Shown one piece after another: positions 1-8,663 of a DNA stretch of 12,769 nucleotides. The DNA comes from Victivallales bacterium (GTDB taxonomy: Bacteria; Verrucomicrobiota; Lentisphaeria; Oligosphaerales; Oligosphaeraceae), in NCBI GenBank assembly GCA_017615955.1, contig JAFZZD010000552.1, positions 1-12,769 of the forward strand. Direction: 5' to 3'. The notes beneath the pieces are model-generated. The model saw only the letters and a program-made list of their open reading frames with translations, was not told the origin of the DNA and made no database searches. How positions within the stretch are numbered: the first letter of the stretch is position 1; every line of letters begins with the position of its first letter. Made by a program: the position numbers and the translations under genes.

Positions 1-21
1 GTTTCCGCTAAGGCAACTTGA

Positions 22-44
22 GTGGGCGCCGCCTCGGCGCCCAC
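22..44. terminator. Strong GC hairpin just after lepB (possible terminator)
   Basis: A perfect inverted repeat (GTGGGCGCCG, loop CCT, CGGCGCCCAC; 10-bp stem) lies 13 nt beyond the lepB stop codon. Its position suits the end of the lptD-lepB transcript. Neither side has a run of T, so it is not a textbook intrinsic terminator; it could protect the 3' end, work with Rho, or serve a convergent gene outside the window. Confidence 0.45.
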
Positions 45-57
45 ATAAACGCCCGCA

Positions 58-1335
58 TTAGAAGTTGTCCGATCCGGCGGATACGTTCTTGCCTGCGTTG
101 CGGGTGAGGCCCTTGCTGAGCCAGCCCCAGTGCTCTGCGAATGGCCACCATACAATCTGCACGGTGCCCACCAGGTTCTTGCGCGGAACGGTGCCCCAGA
201 AGCGGCTGTCCAGGCTATTTACGCTGTTGTCACCCAGCATGAAGTACTGTCCTTCAGGCACGGTGAAGGTCTCATCGGGAGTCCGCAGATACTGCGCAGA
301 CGGGAAGTTGACATATCCGTTGTAGCCATTGACTGCGCTGTGCACCTTGTCAAAGGCGGGGCTGCCGTCTATGACCTTGAAGTCATTTTCGCCCTTTGGC
401 TTCACGTAGAGTTTCCTGCCGCTGATTTTCAGCGTGTCGCCTGGCAGTCCCACCAGCCGTTTCACGTAGAACCTGCCGCCGAAGCCGTGCCCCAGCAAGT
501 CCGTGAGCCCGTCTGTTATGAATACGGTGATGTCCCCTCTGCGTGGTTCCCTGTAGTTGAATACCAGGCGGTTCACGAAGAGGTGATCGCCGCTGCAAAG
601 ATTGCCGTGCAGAATTCGTTCCCCCTTGCGGAAGTAAAGGCTGCCTTTTGGCGTCAGCACATCGTCGAATATGATGCGCTTGATTCTGTCTGGCGTGCCA
701 GGTACAATGTATGCCTTGCCTCCGATGCGGAAGCTGCATTTGTTGTTCAGCAAGGATGATTTGACAGACACGAAGCTGTCCATGTCCAGTGCGCCGTCGC
801 TTTCAACAGTCACGTCCAGAGGACGCTGTGAGTAGTTCAGGTAGTTGAAGATGTAGGCGAATCTGCCTGAAGGCAATTCCTTGTCGCTTGCCTCGTAGTG
901 GATACCCCAAAGGGTTGGCTGCATGCTGCCGGTGGGGATTTTGAATGGCTGCACAAACAGGGCGCGTATGCCGAATGCCAGCGCAAGGGCAATAACTATG
1001 GTCTCATAATTGTTCCTGAACCAGAGGCAGCTTGGCGGTGGCGGCAACTGGCGCTGCGCCTTCTCGGAGTTCAGATGCTCCAGGCAGGTCTTGACTGCCT
1101 CAGCGTTCTTCATATCCACTGCCTCGATTTCGGCAATCTGCGCCGCGAGCGCAGCCGTCTGCGCTTCATTGAACAGGTCGCCTTCGCGCAAGAGCCGTTT
1201 CTTCAGGTATTTTTTGAACAAGTTGAGCTGATGGCGGTTCCTGCTTTTCTTTGTGCGCAGCGCATCCACTATCCAGTTGCCGAAGAAGAAGTAGATTATC
1301 GCCGCATCCAGCAGAAGTACTATGAAAATGGACAT
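58..1335 (-). CDS. lepB: Signal peptidase I (leader peptidase)
   Basis: Inner-membrane serine/lysine protease (family S26) that cleaves signal peptides from exported proteins. From the ATG at 1335 the protein has 425 aa. Visible parts: membrane helix at about 2-18, charged cytoplasmic loop at about 27-107, second helix at about 110-130 (E. coli-like topology), catalytic serine in PTGSMQP (Ser137), RRGDITVF (about 265-272), catalytic lysine in FYVKRLVGLPGD (Lys292), and the GDNS...DSRFWG box (368-381). Ser and Lys are about 155 residues apart, against 55 in E. coli LepB (Ser90/Lys145), so about 100 extra residues sit between them, including Cys200 and Cys247. The frame is open to a TTG at 1344, but GAGGA (1345-1349) touches that TTG and lies 9 nt before the ATG, so the ATG is preferred. 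It begins 5 nt after the lepA stop and is probably translationally coupled to it. Confidence 0.95.
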   Translation of the reverse strand: MSIFIVLLLDAAIIYFFFGNWIVDALRTKKSRNRHQLNLFKKYLKKRLLREGDLFNEAQTAALAAQIAEIEAVDMKNAEAVKTCLEHLNSEKAQRQLPPPPSCLWFRNNYETIVIALALAFGIRALFVQPFKIPTGSMQPTLWGIHYEASDKELPSGRFAYIFNYLNYSQRPLDVTVESDGALDMDSFVSVKSSLLNNKCSFRIGGKAYIVPGTPDRIKRIIFDDVLTPKGSLYFRKGERILHGNLCSGDHLFVNRLVFNYREPRRGDITVFITDGLTDLLGHGFGGRFYVKRLVGLPGDTLKISGRKLYVKPKGENDFKVIDGSPAFDKVHSAVNGYNGYVNFPSAQYLRTPDETFTVPEGQYFMLGDNSVNSLDSRFWGTVPRKNLVGTVQIVWWPFAEHWGWLSKGLTRNAGKNVSAGSDNF

Positions 1336-1340
1336 TTTCG

Positions 1341-3149
1341 TCAATCCTCGTTATTGGAGCGCAGGACGGCCACGAACGCCTCCTGCGGTATGTTCACGTT
1401 ACCGATTTCCTTCATGCGCTTCTTGCCTTCGCGCTGCTTGTCCAGCAGCTTGCGCTTACGGGTTATGTCGCCGCCATAGCATTTGGCAAGCACGTTCTTG
1501 CGCAGCTGGCGCACGTCCTCGCGGGCGATGATGCGCCCGCCTACAGCGCCCTGCACGGCGATCTTGAACATCTGCGGCGGTATTGCGTCCTTCAGTCGTT
1601 CGCATATCATGCGGGCCCGCTGAACGGCGCGCTCCGTATGCACGATGGAGGCAAGCGCGTCAACAGGTTCGCCATTGACCAGTATCTCCAGCTTGACCGT
1701 GGTGCTGGGCTGGTATCCGTCGGGTTCGTAGTCCATGCTGCCATATCCGCGTGTGACTGTCTTCAGCTTGTCGTAGAAGTCCAGCACGATTTCATGCAAT
1801 GGCATCCTTGCCGTGATCATGACGTGCTGCGAATCCACGGTGTCCGTCCTGGTGCAGATGCCCCGCTTGTCCATGATGAGGTTCATGATCTGTCCCATGT
1901 GGGTGGAGGGTGAGATGATCTGAGCCTTGATCATGGGTTCCTCCACGTGGTCGATGGCGGATGGGTCTGGCATGTACTGTGGATTGTCCACCTCCTTCAT
2001 GGTGCCGTCCTTCATATACACGTGGTAGATGACGCTGGGATATGTGAGCAGCAGGTCCTGGTTGTATTCGCGGCTGAGACGCTCCTGCACGATCTCCATG
2101 TGCAGCAAACCCAGGAAGCCGCAGCGGAAGCCCGCGCCCAATGCCACGGAGCTTTCCGGCTGCGCCACGAAGGCCGCGTCGTTCAGCCGCAGCTTGGCAA
2201 TGCTGAACTTCAGTGCCTCGTAGTCCACTGCATCCATGGGATAGATGCCGCTGAACACCATTGGCCGCACACGGCGGAAGCCTGGCAAGGCCTCCTGGCA
2301 TGGGAACTGTGCGCTGGTCAAGGTGTCGCCCACCAGTATGTTGCCTGGTTCCTTGATGGCGGTGATCACGTAGCCCACCTCGCCTGGCTCCAGGCATTTG
2401 CCTGGCTTCATGCCAGGGCTGAAATAGCCTATTTCCTTCACTTCCGTGGTCTCGCCTGTGCTGAACAGCTTGACGCTGTCCCCCGCCTTTATGCTGCCGT
2501 TCATTATGCGCACGTAGGTCACCACGCCGCGGTACACGTCATACACGGAATCATAGACCAGCGCCTGCAAGGGGCCTTCCTTTGTGACGGGGGCGGGAAT
2601 ACGCGCAGCAACTGCCTCCAGCAGCTCACGCACACCCTGCCCGGTCTTGGCGGAAACCAGCAGCACCTCCTCCCTGGGTATGGCAAGCAGCTCCTCAATC
2701 TGCTCCATGCAGAGGTCGATGTTGGCGGCGGGCAGGTCAATCTTGTTGATCACGGGTATTATGGTCAGGTTCTGCCTGATGGCAAGATTCGCGTTGGCCA
2801 GGGTCTGGGCCTGGACGCCCTGCGCCGCGTCCACCAGCAGCAAAGCTCCCTCGCAGGCGGCCAGGGAACGGCTCACCTCGTATGCGAAGTCCACGTGTCC
2901 AGGAGTGTCGATCAGGTTGAACACGTACTGCTGCCCATCCAGCGCCTCGTAATGCATTCTTACGGGGTGGGACTTGATGGTGATGCCGCGTTCCTGCTCC
3001 AGGTCCATGGCGTCCAGGATCTGGTCATGGAAGGTGCGCTCCTCGATGGTCTTGGTGTGCAGGAGAAACCTGTCCGCCAAAGTTGACTTGCCGTGGTCAA
3101 TATGTGCAACGATGGAGAAATTGCGTATTTTCGAGATATCGGATGCCAT
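1341..3149 (-). CDS. lepA: Elongation factor 4 (LepA), ribosome-associated GTPase
   Basis: Translational GTPase of the EF-G-like class that binds ribosomes; proposed roles are remodelling stalled ribosomes and helping initiation or subunit assembly. The 602 aa match the usual length of about 600. All GTPase motifs are intact: G1 AHIDHGKST (15-23), G2 RGITIKS (54-60), G3 DTPGHVDF (81-88), G4 NKID (135-138), G5 SAK (166-168). The LepA-specific C-terminal domain is present, with the basic stretch RKRKLLDKQREGKKRMK from about 564. The ATG start has AAGGA 7 nt upstream, placed in the last codons of the preceding permease gene, whose stop is only 4 nt away. lepB follows immediately; the lepA-lepB pairing is an old arrangement also known from E. 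coli. Confidence 0.98.
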   Translation of the reverse strand: MASDISKIRNFSIVAHIDHGKSTLADRFLLHTKTIEERTFHDQILDAMDLEQERGITIKSHPVRMHYEALDGQQYVFNLIDTPGHVDFAYEVSRSLAACEGALLLVDAAQGVQAQTLANANLAIRQNLTIIPVINKIDLPAANIDLCMEQIEELLAIPREEVLLVSAKTGQGVRELLEAVAARIPAPVTKEGPLQALVYDSVYDVYRGVVTYVRIMNGSIKAGDSVKLFSTGETTEVKEIGYFSPGMKPGKCLEPGEVGYVITAIKEPGNILVGDTLTSAQFPCQEALPGFRRVRPMVFSGIYPMDAVDYEALKFSIAKLRLNDAAFVAQPESSVALGAGFRCGFLGLLHMEIVQERLSREYNQDLLLTYPSVIYHVYMKDGTMKEVDNPQYMPDPSAIDHVEEPMIKAQIISPSTHMGQIMNLIMDKRGICTRTDTVDSQHVMITARMPLHEIVLDFYDKLKTVTRGYGSMDYEPDGYQPSTTVKLEILVNGEPVDALASIVHTERAVQRARMICERLKDAIPPQMFKIAVQGAVGGRIIAREDVRQLRKNVLAKCYGGDITRKRKLLDKQREGKKRMKEIGNVNIPQEAFVAVLRSNNED

Positions 3150-3153
3150 GTAA

Positions 3154-4263
3154 TTATCCTTGCCGTTCCAATTTTTTCAGCATATAGAGACCCGCTGCCT
3201 GATATAGGACATTGGGAATCCAGATTATAATTTCAGGATGTATGCCTGAAACTTTGCGCATTGCATTTGCAAGCATTGTAAATGCATAAAAGACCACTGC
3301 CAGAAGTACGCATACCAGCAGGCCGACGGACAGTTCGGAGCGGCGGCTTCTTATGCCGAATGGCAGGCCCAGCAGCAGGAATGCAAATGGAGACAGCGCC
3401 ATTGCGAACCTGGAATGAAGGTCCAGCACCAATGCCGTGGCATCTACTCCCAGAGCCCGTGTCTGGTTTATCTTTCCGCAGAGTTCCTTTACGCTTTGGT
3501 ATTTTGCCTTGCGCCATACGGACCATGAACTGTGCCTTTTCTCCGCCAGTAAAATTGGCAGGGATATGCTTTTTGCCGCCATGAATCTGGTGTCTTCCGG
3601 CTTTGGTGGCGTTTCCAGAGAAAAATCCGTTACGCTGGTGTTCCGCAGATTGAAATCTACTGTGCCCTTTTCCACGTCAAATACCATGGTGCCTGACTCT
3701 GCGCAAATATCCTGGCAGCGAGGGCTGCCCTTCTCGCCGACGATTATATGCACGTCCTTGAGTTCCTTGCCATTGCGGCTTCCTATGCGCAGCGAGCACA
3801 TCGGGAAAGCATTTGAGAATTCGCCTGGCTCCAGCAGATTTAGAGGCGTTTCAAATAGTGCCTCGTATCGCAGCACCTCGGAACGGTAGCGGCATACAGG
3901 CGCGAGCCAAAGGGACAGCCACAGGCATACAAGCGTGAAGACTATGCTGATCGCCAGGGCGGGGAGCACGGTCTGCCAAATGCTTACCCCCATGGACTTC
4001 AAGGCAATGATCTCGCTGTCCGCAGACATGCGGCTGAAAACCAGTACTGTTGAGACTAGAAGTGCTAGTGGCAGGACAATGCGCAGCACCTCGGGGAGCA
4101 GAAGCCCTATCACCTCGAGCAGGGTGGACAGTGACACTCCCTTGGACAGCAATTCAAATGCCTTGTAGAAATGGCCTGACAGCAGCACAAATGTGAGAAT
4201 GCCCAGTGCCATTCCCGTGGTTGCAAGCATGTTGCGGGCTATGTATGAGTTTATGGTCCTCAA
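3154..4263 (-). CDS. LptF/LptG-family LPS export permease
   Basis: Transmembrane subunit of the LptB2FG ABC transporter, which extracts lipopolysaccharide from the inner membrane and passes it to the periplasmic Lpt bridge. The 369 aa show the YjgP/YjgQ layout: three N-terminal membrane helices (about 14-30, 52-75, 98-122), a periplasmic beta-jellyroll-like part (about 150-240), then three C-terminal helices (about 286-304, 312-332, 345-363). The opening residues RTINSYIARN resemble the family's start, which supports the TTG start at 4263 despite only a weak upstream AGG. The TTG overlaps the bamA stop (TTGA), implying translational coupling. Whether it is LptF or LptG cannot be decided from sequence alone. 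The usual partner permease is not adjacent, so it must lie outside the window if present. Confidence 0.9.
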   Translation of the reverse strand: MRTINSYIARNMLATTGMALGILTFVLLSGHFYKAFELLSKGVSLSTLLEVIGLLLPEVLRIVLPLALLVSTVLVFSRMSADSEIIALKSMGVSIWQTVLPALAISIVFTLVCLWLSLWLAPVCRYRSEVLRYEALFETPLNLLEPGEFSNAFPMCSLRIGSRNGKELKDVHIIVGEKGSPRCQDICAESGTMVFDVEKGTVDFNLRNTSVTDFSLETPPKPEDTRFMAAKSISLPILLAEKRHSSWSVWRKAKYQSVKELCGKINQTRALGVDATALVLDLHSRFAMALSPFAFLLLGLPFGIRSRRSELSVGLLVCVLLAVVFYAFTMLANAMRKVSGIHPEIIIWIPNVLYQAAGLYMLKKLERQG

Positions 4264-6596
4264 TATGATATGCCTATGTTGAAGTGGATGCGCCCGCTCT
4301 TGCCGTCAAGATGGTCGTATGCAGTTGAAATGGGATAGCCGTAGTAGATGCTGATTGGCAATGCGCGGAATTGCACGCCAAGGCCGATGCTGTAGTTCAG
4401 TTTGCCGAAGTCGCATTCATCCCACCATACGTTGCCCGCGTCCATGAATGTGCTTACGAACATGAAGTCCTTGATTGGCTTGATTATCTCCACCGTGCCG
4501 GTGAACATGGAGTTGCCTCCCAATGGATCCTTGTAGCAGTCCACTGGCGCCACGTCCCTGCGCTTGAAGCCTCTGACCGTGCCGATGCCGCCAGCGAAAT
4601 AGCGGTCGAAAATCGCCATTTCATCGCCGTCGGATGTGGAATATCCTGCGTCCAGCTTCAGCACCAGGTCCCTGATGAATGGAGTATAGTTTGTCCAGTT
4701 GATCGAATAGCGGCCATAACTGTCGTAACTGCCAAAAGCCTCGGTTACGTATTCGCCCTGAACTATGAACTTGGAGCCTTTTGTTGGATAGTTGAAGGCA
4801 TTGCGCGTGTCTCTGGTCATGCGCACGAACATCCTGTTTGCCCAGTAGGTGCCCTCTTCGTCAGCCAATATGTGTCCTTTTACAAAGTCGCCATTTGTCA
4901 TTGCGTAGATTGGATTATGGGTGTCCACGTCAGAAATTTTCACATGTTCGACACGGTATCCTACGCCAAAGCGCCAGTTTTCTATATGTTTGAAGCCAGG
5001 TATGCGGAACGAGACTGGCCATGACAAGGTCTGCCCGCCGCCAACATTGCGCTGGTCATATTCGTCCTCAAAGCGCTCTCTCCAGAACAAGTCCGTGGTA
5101 AGTTCCAGTCTCCTGTCCAGAAACCAGGGTTCTGTAAGGGAGATGCTTGCGTTGAGAACATCGTCACCAACCTGTGTTCGAACGCGGAAGCGCTGCCCCG
5201 CGCCCTTTGGCGGCCAGTTGAAAATCCTGCTCAGGTCAAAGTTCGTTTCCGTGAACTCGATGAACGCTATTGCCGAATCTTCGGTGGAGAAGCCGGCGCC
5301 CAGTGAAATCTGGCCAGTCGCCTTTTCCTTCAGGTCGATTTTCAAATCCTTCAGCGCTGGTTCGTCAGTCGCCACAGGAAGCATTTCAACTGTCTCGAAG
5401 TATCCCAGGTTCATAAGGCGCTGCTTGGAGGCGCGCACTTTTCCCATGTCGCCCAGGTCGCCAGGACCAATCACAAGTTCGCGGCGTATTACCTCGTCCC
5501 TGGTGATTTCATTGCCTGTGATAACCACGTTGCGGATGTTGCTGATGCCGCCTTCAGTGACCTTGTAATGCACGTTGACTATGCATTTTTCCTTGTTCTT
5601 TTCATGAACGGGATAGAAGCGCAGGTCCATATAGCCCAGACGCTCGTATTCGCCGCGCATGGCCTCCGTGTCCGCCGATTCCCTGTCCACATCGTAGAGG
5701 TCGCCTTCCTTGGTGGTGGCCAGTTTCAGCAAGTCCTCTTCCTTGAAACGTTCATTGCCTTCGACGGTGATTTTGCCTACCTTGTACTGCCTGCCTTCCT
5801 CCAGGACAAAGGTCACCTTGATCCACTTGCCGTCCTCAATTGGTTCCTGCTTGACTTCCGTGACTGCAAAGTCCAGGTATCCCCTTGTGCCATAGAGGTG
5901 CTTCAGCCTGTCCTTGTCCAGCGCCAGGTTCTGCTCGTTGTAGTAGTTGCCCAGGCGCAGGATGTAGCGCCACCACTGGCGGCGGGTGACAATCTCGCTT
6001 CGCAGCTTGCCCAGGTCGAAGGCGGTGTTGTTCTCAAAGTACACCTGCTTAAGCTTGTAGCGCGTTTCCTCCCGTATCACGTAGGACACATCCACCTTGC
6101 CGTCCTTCTCTTCGGAACGTGTGCTTGTGACAGTGGTGCCATAGTATCCTGCGTTGCGGTATTTCTGCAGAAGTGCCTCGCGGTCCGCAGCCAGAATCTT
6201 CTCGTCAAGGATCTGGCCTGGCTCCAGCTTCAGTAGCGTGACCAGCTTCTTGGGCTTGTAGATGTTGGCTCCCTTGATGTAAATGTCTCCCACGACTGGC
6301 TTTGGCTTGAGAATGAAGGTAAGTATGACCTTGCCGTCCTTGGCCACGTCCGTGGTGATGCGCACATCGTCGAATTTGCCGCTTTTCACAAGGCGCCCAA
6401 TGTCCTCCGACACTACGTTGGCCTTGAATTCGTCTCCAACCTTGGAGACCACCGTGTATGAAACAATCTGCTCCAGCACCGACATTGGCACTCCGCTGGA
6501 CTTGCTTTGAACACGTATCTCGCCCAGTTCAACAGCAGTCAATGCAAGGCAGCAAAGAAACGCCCACAGCACCATTAGGTTGCGCTTCAATTTCAT
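4260..6596 (-). CDS. bamA: Outer membrane protein assembly factor BamA (Omp85)
   Basis: Core of the BAM machine that folds beta-barrel proteins into the outer membrane. From the ATG at 6596 the protein has 778 aa, close to the usual 750-820. A signal peptide (MKLKRNLMVLWAF...) probably ends after Ala21 (LTA/VE). Five POTRA domains follow at about 25-98, 101-176, 181-267, 272-346 and 352-425, then a barrel from about 430 to the end. The Omp85 loop-6 signature VRGF is at 674-677, and the C-terminus is an aromatic Tyr, as expected for a BAM substrate. The frame is open to a TTG at 6611, but GGAGG lies inside that extension, 8 nt before the ATG, so the shorter start is chosen. The GGAGG sits in a small hairpin (AACCT TGG AGGTT, 6603-6615) that could modestly limit initiation. 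htpG lies 37 nt upstream; the LPS permease gene overlaps the stop. Confidence 0.97.
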   Translation of the reverse strand: MKLKRNLMVLWAFLCCLALTAVELGEIRVQSKSSGVPMSVLEQIVSYTVVSKVGDEFKANVVSEDIGRLVKSGKFDDVRITTDVAKDGKVILTFILKPKPVVGDIYIKGANIYKPKKLVTLLKLEPGQILDEKILAADREALLQKYRNAGYYGTTVTSTRSEEKDGKVDVSYVIREETRYKLKQVYFENNTAFDLGKLRSEIVTRRQWWRYILRLGNYYNEQNLALDKDRLKHLYGTRGYLDFAVTEVKQEPIEDGKWIKVTFVLEEGRQYKVGKITVEGNERFKEEDLLKLATTKEGDLYDVDRESADTEAMRGEYERLGYMDLRFYPVHEKNKEKCIVNVHYKVTEGGISNIRNVVITGNEITRDEVIRRELVIGPGDLGDMGKVRASKQRLMNLGYFETVEMLPVATDEPALKDLKIDLKEKATGQISLGAGFSTEDSAIAFIEFTETNFDLSRIFNWPPKGAGQRFRVRTQVGDDVLNASISLTEPWFLDRRLELTTDLFWRERFEDEYDQRNVGGGQTLSWPVSFRIPGFKHIENWRFGVGYRVEHVKISDVDTHNPIYAMTNGDFVKGHILADEEGTYWANRMFVRMTRDTRNAFNYPTKGSKFIVQGEYVTEAFGSYDSYGRYSINWTNYTPFIRDLVLKLDAGYSTSDGDEMAIFDRYFAGGIGTVRGFKRRDVAPVDCYKDPLGGNSMFTGTVEIIKPIKDFMFVSTFMDAGNVWWDECDFGKLNYSIGLGVQFRALPISIYYGYPISTAYDHLDGKSGRIHFNIGISY

Positions 6597-6633
6597 AGTT
6601 GAAACCTCCAAGGTTGATTGTTATCTATAGATG

Positions 6634-8577
6634 TTACAATTTTGCCAATTCAGCCGAACTGTCCGCCACAAGCAGCTCGCTCATGCGGCGTGTGAATGCC
6701 AGCGGGTCCTCAAGTGGCATCTGCGCGGTAAGGAGCGCCTCGTCATAAAGCAGTTTCGCGTATTCCTCCACCTTCGCCGTGGCGCCTTTCTCCAGCAGGC
6801 TGCGCATTGTCGCCACCAGCTGGTGCTTGGGGTTGAGTTCCAGGATGCGCTTTGAGGCCGGAGTGTCTGGATTGATGGACTTCATCACCCGCTCCATCTG
6901 AACGCCCATGGCATATTCATCCCCCACCAGGCAGCAGGCGCTTTCAGTAAGGCGCTGTGACAGGCAGACGTCCTTCACCCTGTCGCCGAGAGCCTTCTTC
7001 ACCGCCTCCAGCAGGTCCTTGTTGGTTTCCGCGTCCTTCTTGCGCTCTTCTTCCTTGGCCGCCTTCTCCTCCTCGGTGTCCAGGTTCACATCGCCCTTGG
7101 TGATGCAGCGGAACTGCTTTTCCTTGTATTCCGGCATCTCGCCCATGATCCACTCATCGACTGGATCCGTGCAGAAGAGCACTTCGTATCCCTTTGCGGC
7201 GAATGCCTCCAGCTGTGGCGCGTTCTTGGCGGCCTGATATGATTCAGCGGTGATGTAGTAGATTTCCTTCTGCGCCTCCGGCATCCTGCTGACATAGTCC
7301 GCCAGGCTGGTCTTCTTTCCTTCCTCGGTGGAAGTGCTGTCAAACAGCATCAATTCCTCCAGGCGCTCCTTGTTCTCGAAGTCGATGTGGACGCCTTCCT
7401 TCAGCACTGCGCCGAAAGCGTTCCAGAACTTCAGGTACTTCTCCGCGTTCTTCTCCTTCATTTCCGCCAGCGTGTCCAGCACCTTCTTCACCAGGTTCTT
7501 CTTGATGAGGCGTATGGTGCGGTTCTCCTGCAAGATTTCGCGGGACACGTTCAGCGGCAGGTCCGCCGAATCCACAACACCCCGCAGGAAGCGCAGGTAG
7601 GAGGGCACAAGCTCCTCGCACTTGTCCGTGATGAAGACACGGCGCACGTAGAGCTGCACGCCCTTGTCCCTGTTCTCTGGCACGAACATGTCGAAGATGG
7701 GCTTTTCCGGTATGAAGATCAGGGCGCGGAATTCCGTTGTGCCCTCCACGTTCCAGTGAATTGTCTCCAGCGGGTCCATGAAGTCATGGCTCACATGGCG
7801 GTAGAACTCCTTGTACTCGTCCTCGGTGACCTCGCTCTTCGCCTTCTGCCAGATGGCCTTCATGGAATTCAAGGTCTCCTCCGTGATAGTGACCTTTGGC
7901 TCTGCACCCTCGATGACCTTGCCCTGGTCGTCACGGGGCATCTCCTCGCGGCGTATGTCCATGCAGACGGGATGCTCCACGTAGTTGGAGAAACGCTCCA
8001 CTGTCTTGCGCAGCTTCCATTCGTCCAGGAACTCCTCGTTTTCCTCGGTGAGCTTGAGTATGATGTCAGTTCCGCGGGTGGTCTTTTCCGCAGGTTCTAT
8101 GGTGTAGAAGCCGTCCCCTTTGCTGGTCCACTTGAAGGCGTTTCCGCCGGCCTTCCTGGTGATGACCGTCACTTCCGATGCCACCATGAACGCGGAGTAG
8201 AAGCCCACGCCAAACTGCCCGATCAGCTCTGGCGACATCTGGTCCTTGTTGGCCTGAAGCTGCTCAAGGAAGCGCTTGGTGCCCGAACTGGCTATGGTGC
8301 CGATGTTCTGCTCCAGTTCCTTGTCGTCCATGCCAATGCCGTTGTCCTGCACGGTCAGCGTCTTTGCCTCCTTGTCGGGGATCAGCTTGATCTTCCATTC
8401 CGCATTGTCCTCCAGGATGGACTGGTCTGTCAGCGAAATGAAGCGTGCGCGGTCGATTGCGTCCGATGCGTTGGATATGAGTTCCCTCAGGAAAATCTCC
8501 TTGTTGGAATAAAGTGAGTGAATGACCAGGTCCAGCAGCTTCTGTACTTCGGTCTTGAATGCTTGTTTCTTAGCCAT
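6634..8577 (-). CDS. htpG: Molecular chaperone HtpG (bacterial Hsp90)
   Basis: Cytoplasmic ATP-dependent dimeric chaperone. The 647 aa cover all three Hsp90 domains. The N-terminal GHKL ATPase has ELISNASDAIDR (from Glu32, which activates the attacking water), DNGIGMD (78-84), GTIASSGT (about 93-100) and the lid glycines GQFGVGFYSAF (about 120-130). The middle domain has LNVSREILQEN, with the ATPase-assisting arginine near residue 348. A charged segment (about 503-520, rich in Glu and Lys) precedes the dimerisation domain, which carries QMERVMKS (about 562-569). The ATG start has AAGAGG about 13 nt upstream, a rather long spacing. I see no CIRCE operator in the 86-nt gap after lptD. Its place between two outer-membrane genes is noteworthy, but a specific link to envelope assembly is only inference. 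Confidence 0.98.
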   Translation of the reverse strand: MAKKQAFKTEVQKLLDLVIHSLYSNKEIFLRELISNASDAIDRARFISLTDQSILEDNAEWKIKLIPDKEAKTLTVQDNGIGMDDKELEQNIGTIASSGTKRFLEQLQANKDQMSPELIGQFGVGFYSAFMVASEVTVITRKAGGNAFKWTSKGDGFYTIEPAEKTTRGTDIILKLTEENEEFLDEWKLRKTVERFSNYVEHPVCMDIRREEMPRDDQGKVIEGAEPKVTITEETLNSMKAIWQKAKSEVTEDEYKEFYRHVSHDFMDPLETIHWNVEGTTEFRALIFIPEKPIFDMFVPENRDKGVQLYVRRVFITDKCEELVPSYLRFLRGVVDSADLPLNVSREILQENRTIRLIKKNLVKKVLDTLAEMKEKNAEKYLKFWNAFGAVLKEGVHIDFENKERLEELMLFDSTSTEEGKKTSLADYVSRMPEAQKEIYYITAESYQAAKNAPQLEAFAAKGYEVLFCTDPVDEWIMGEMPEYKEKQFRCITKGDVNLDTEEEKAAKEEERKKDAETNKDLLEAVKKALGDRVKDVCLSQRLTESACCLVGDEYAMGVQMERVMKSINPDTPASKRILELNPKHQLVATMRSLLEKGATAKVEEYAKLLYDEALLTAQMPLEDPLAFTRRMSELLVADSSAELAKL

Positions 8578-8642
8578 AATTTCTTTTTCGCCTCTTAAAT
8601 TGTTATTGATTTTGTGGTCTTAACGACCAATGTTGTCATCTC

Positions 8643-8663
8643 TGTCCACTGTCCACTGTCCAC
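8643..8663. repeat. Three perfect tandem copies of TGTCCAC
   Basis: A 7-bp unit is repeated three times without mismatch (8643-8649, 8650-8656, 8657-8663), ending at the base next to the lptD stop codon (TAA, 8664-8666). It lies in the lptD-htpG gap. No function can be read from it; it may be a slippage-prone microsatellite or part of a dispersed intergenic repeat. Confidence 0.85.

Noticed and set aside
1336..1344. TTG at 1344 as the lepB start
   Set aside because: The Shine-Dalgarno GAGGA directly touches this codon, leaving no spacing, while it is 9 nt from the ATG at 1335.
1947..3086. A 379-codon open frame on the plus strand, antisense to lepA
   Set aside because: It lies wholly inside the well-conserved lepA gene and its translation is rich in His, Gln and Val without recognisable domains, a typical shadow of a GC-rich gene.
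6597..6611. TTG at 6611 as the bamA start
   Set aside because: The GGAGG lies inside this extension and is well spaced for the ATG at 6596, which also gives a normal signal peptide.
7387..8517. A 376-codon open frame on the plus strand, antisense to htpG
   Set aside because: It sits entirely opposite conserved htpG codons and shows no family resemblance; a composition artefact.
8578..8642. Heat-shock control element before htpG
   Set aside because: Only a 5-bp hairpin (TGGTC/GACCA, 8615-8629) is present; no CIRCE inverted repeat and no convincing promoter with correct spacing was found.
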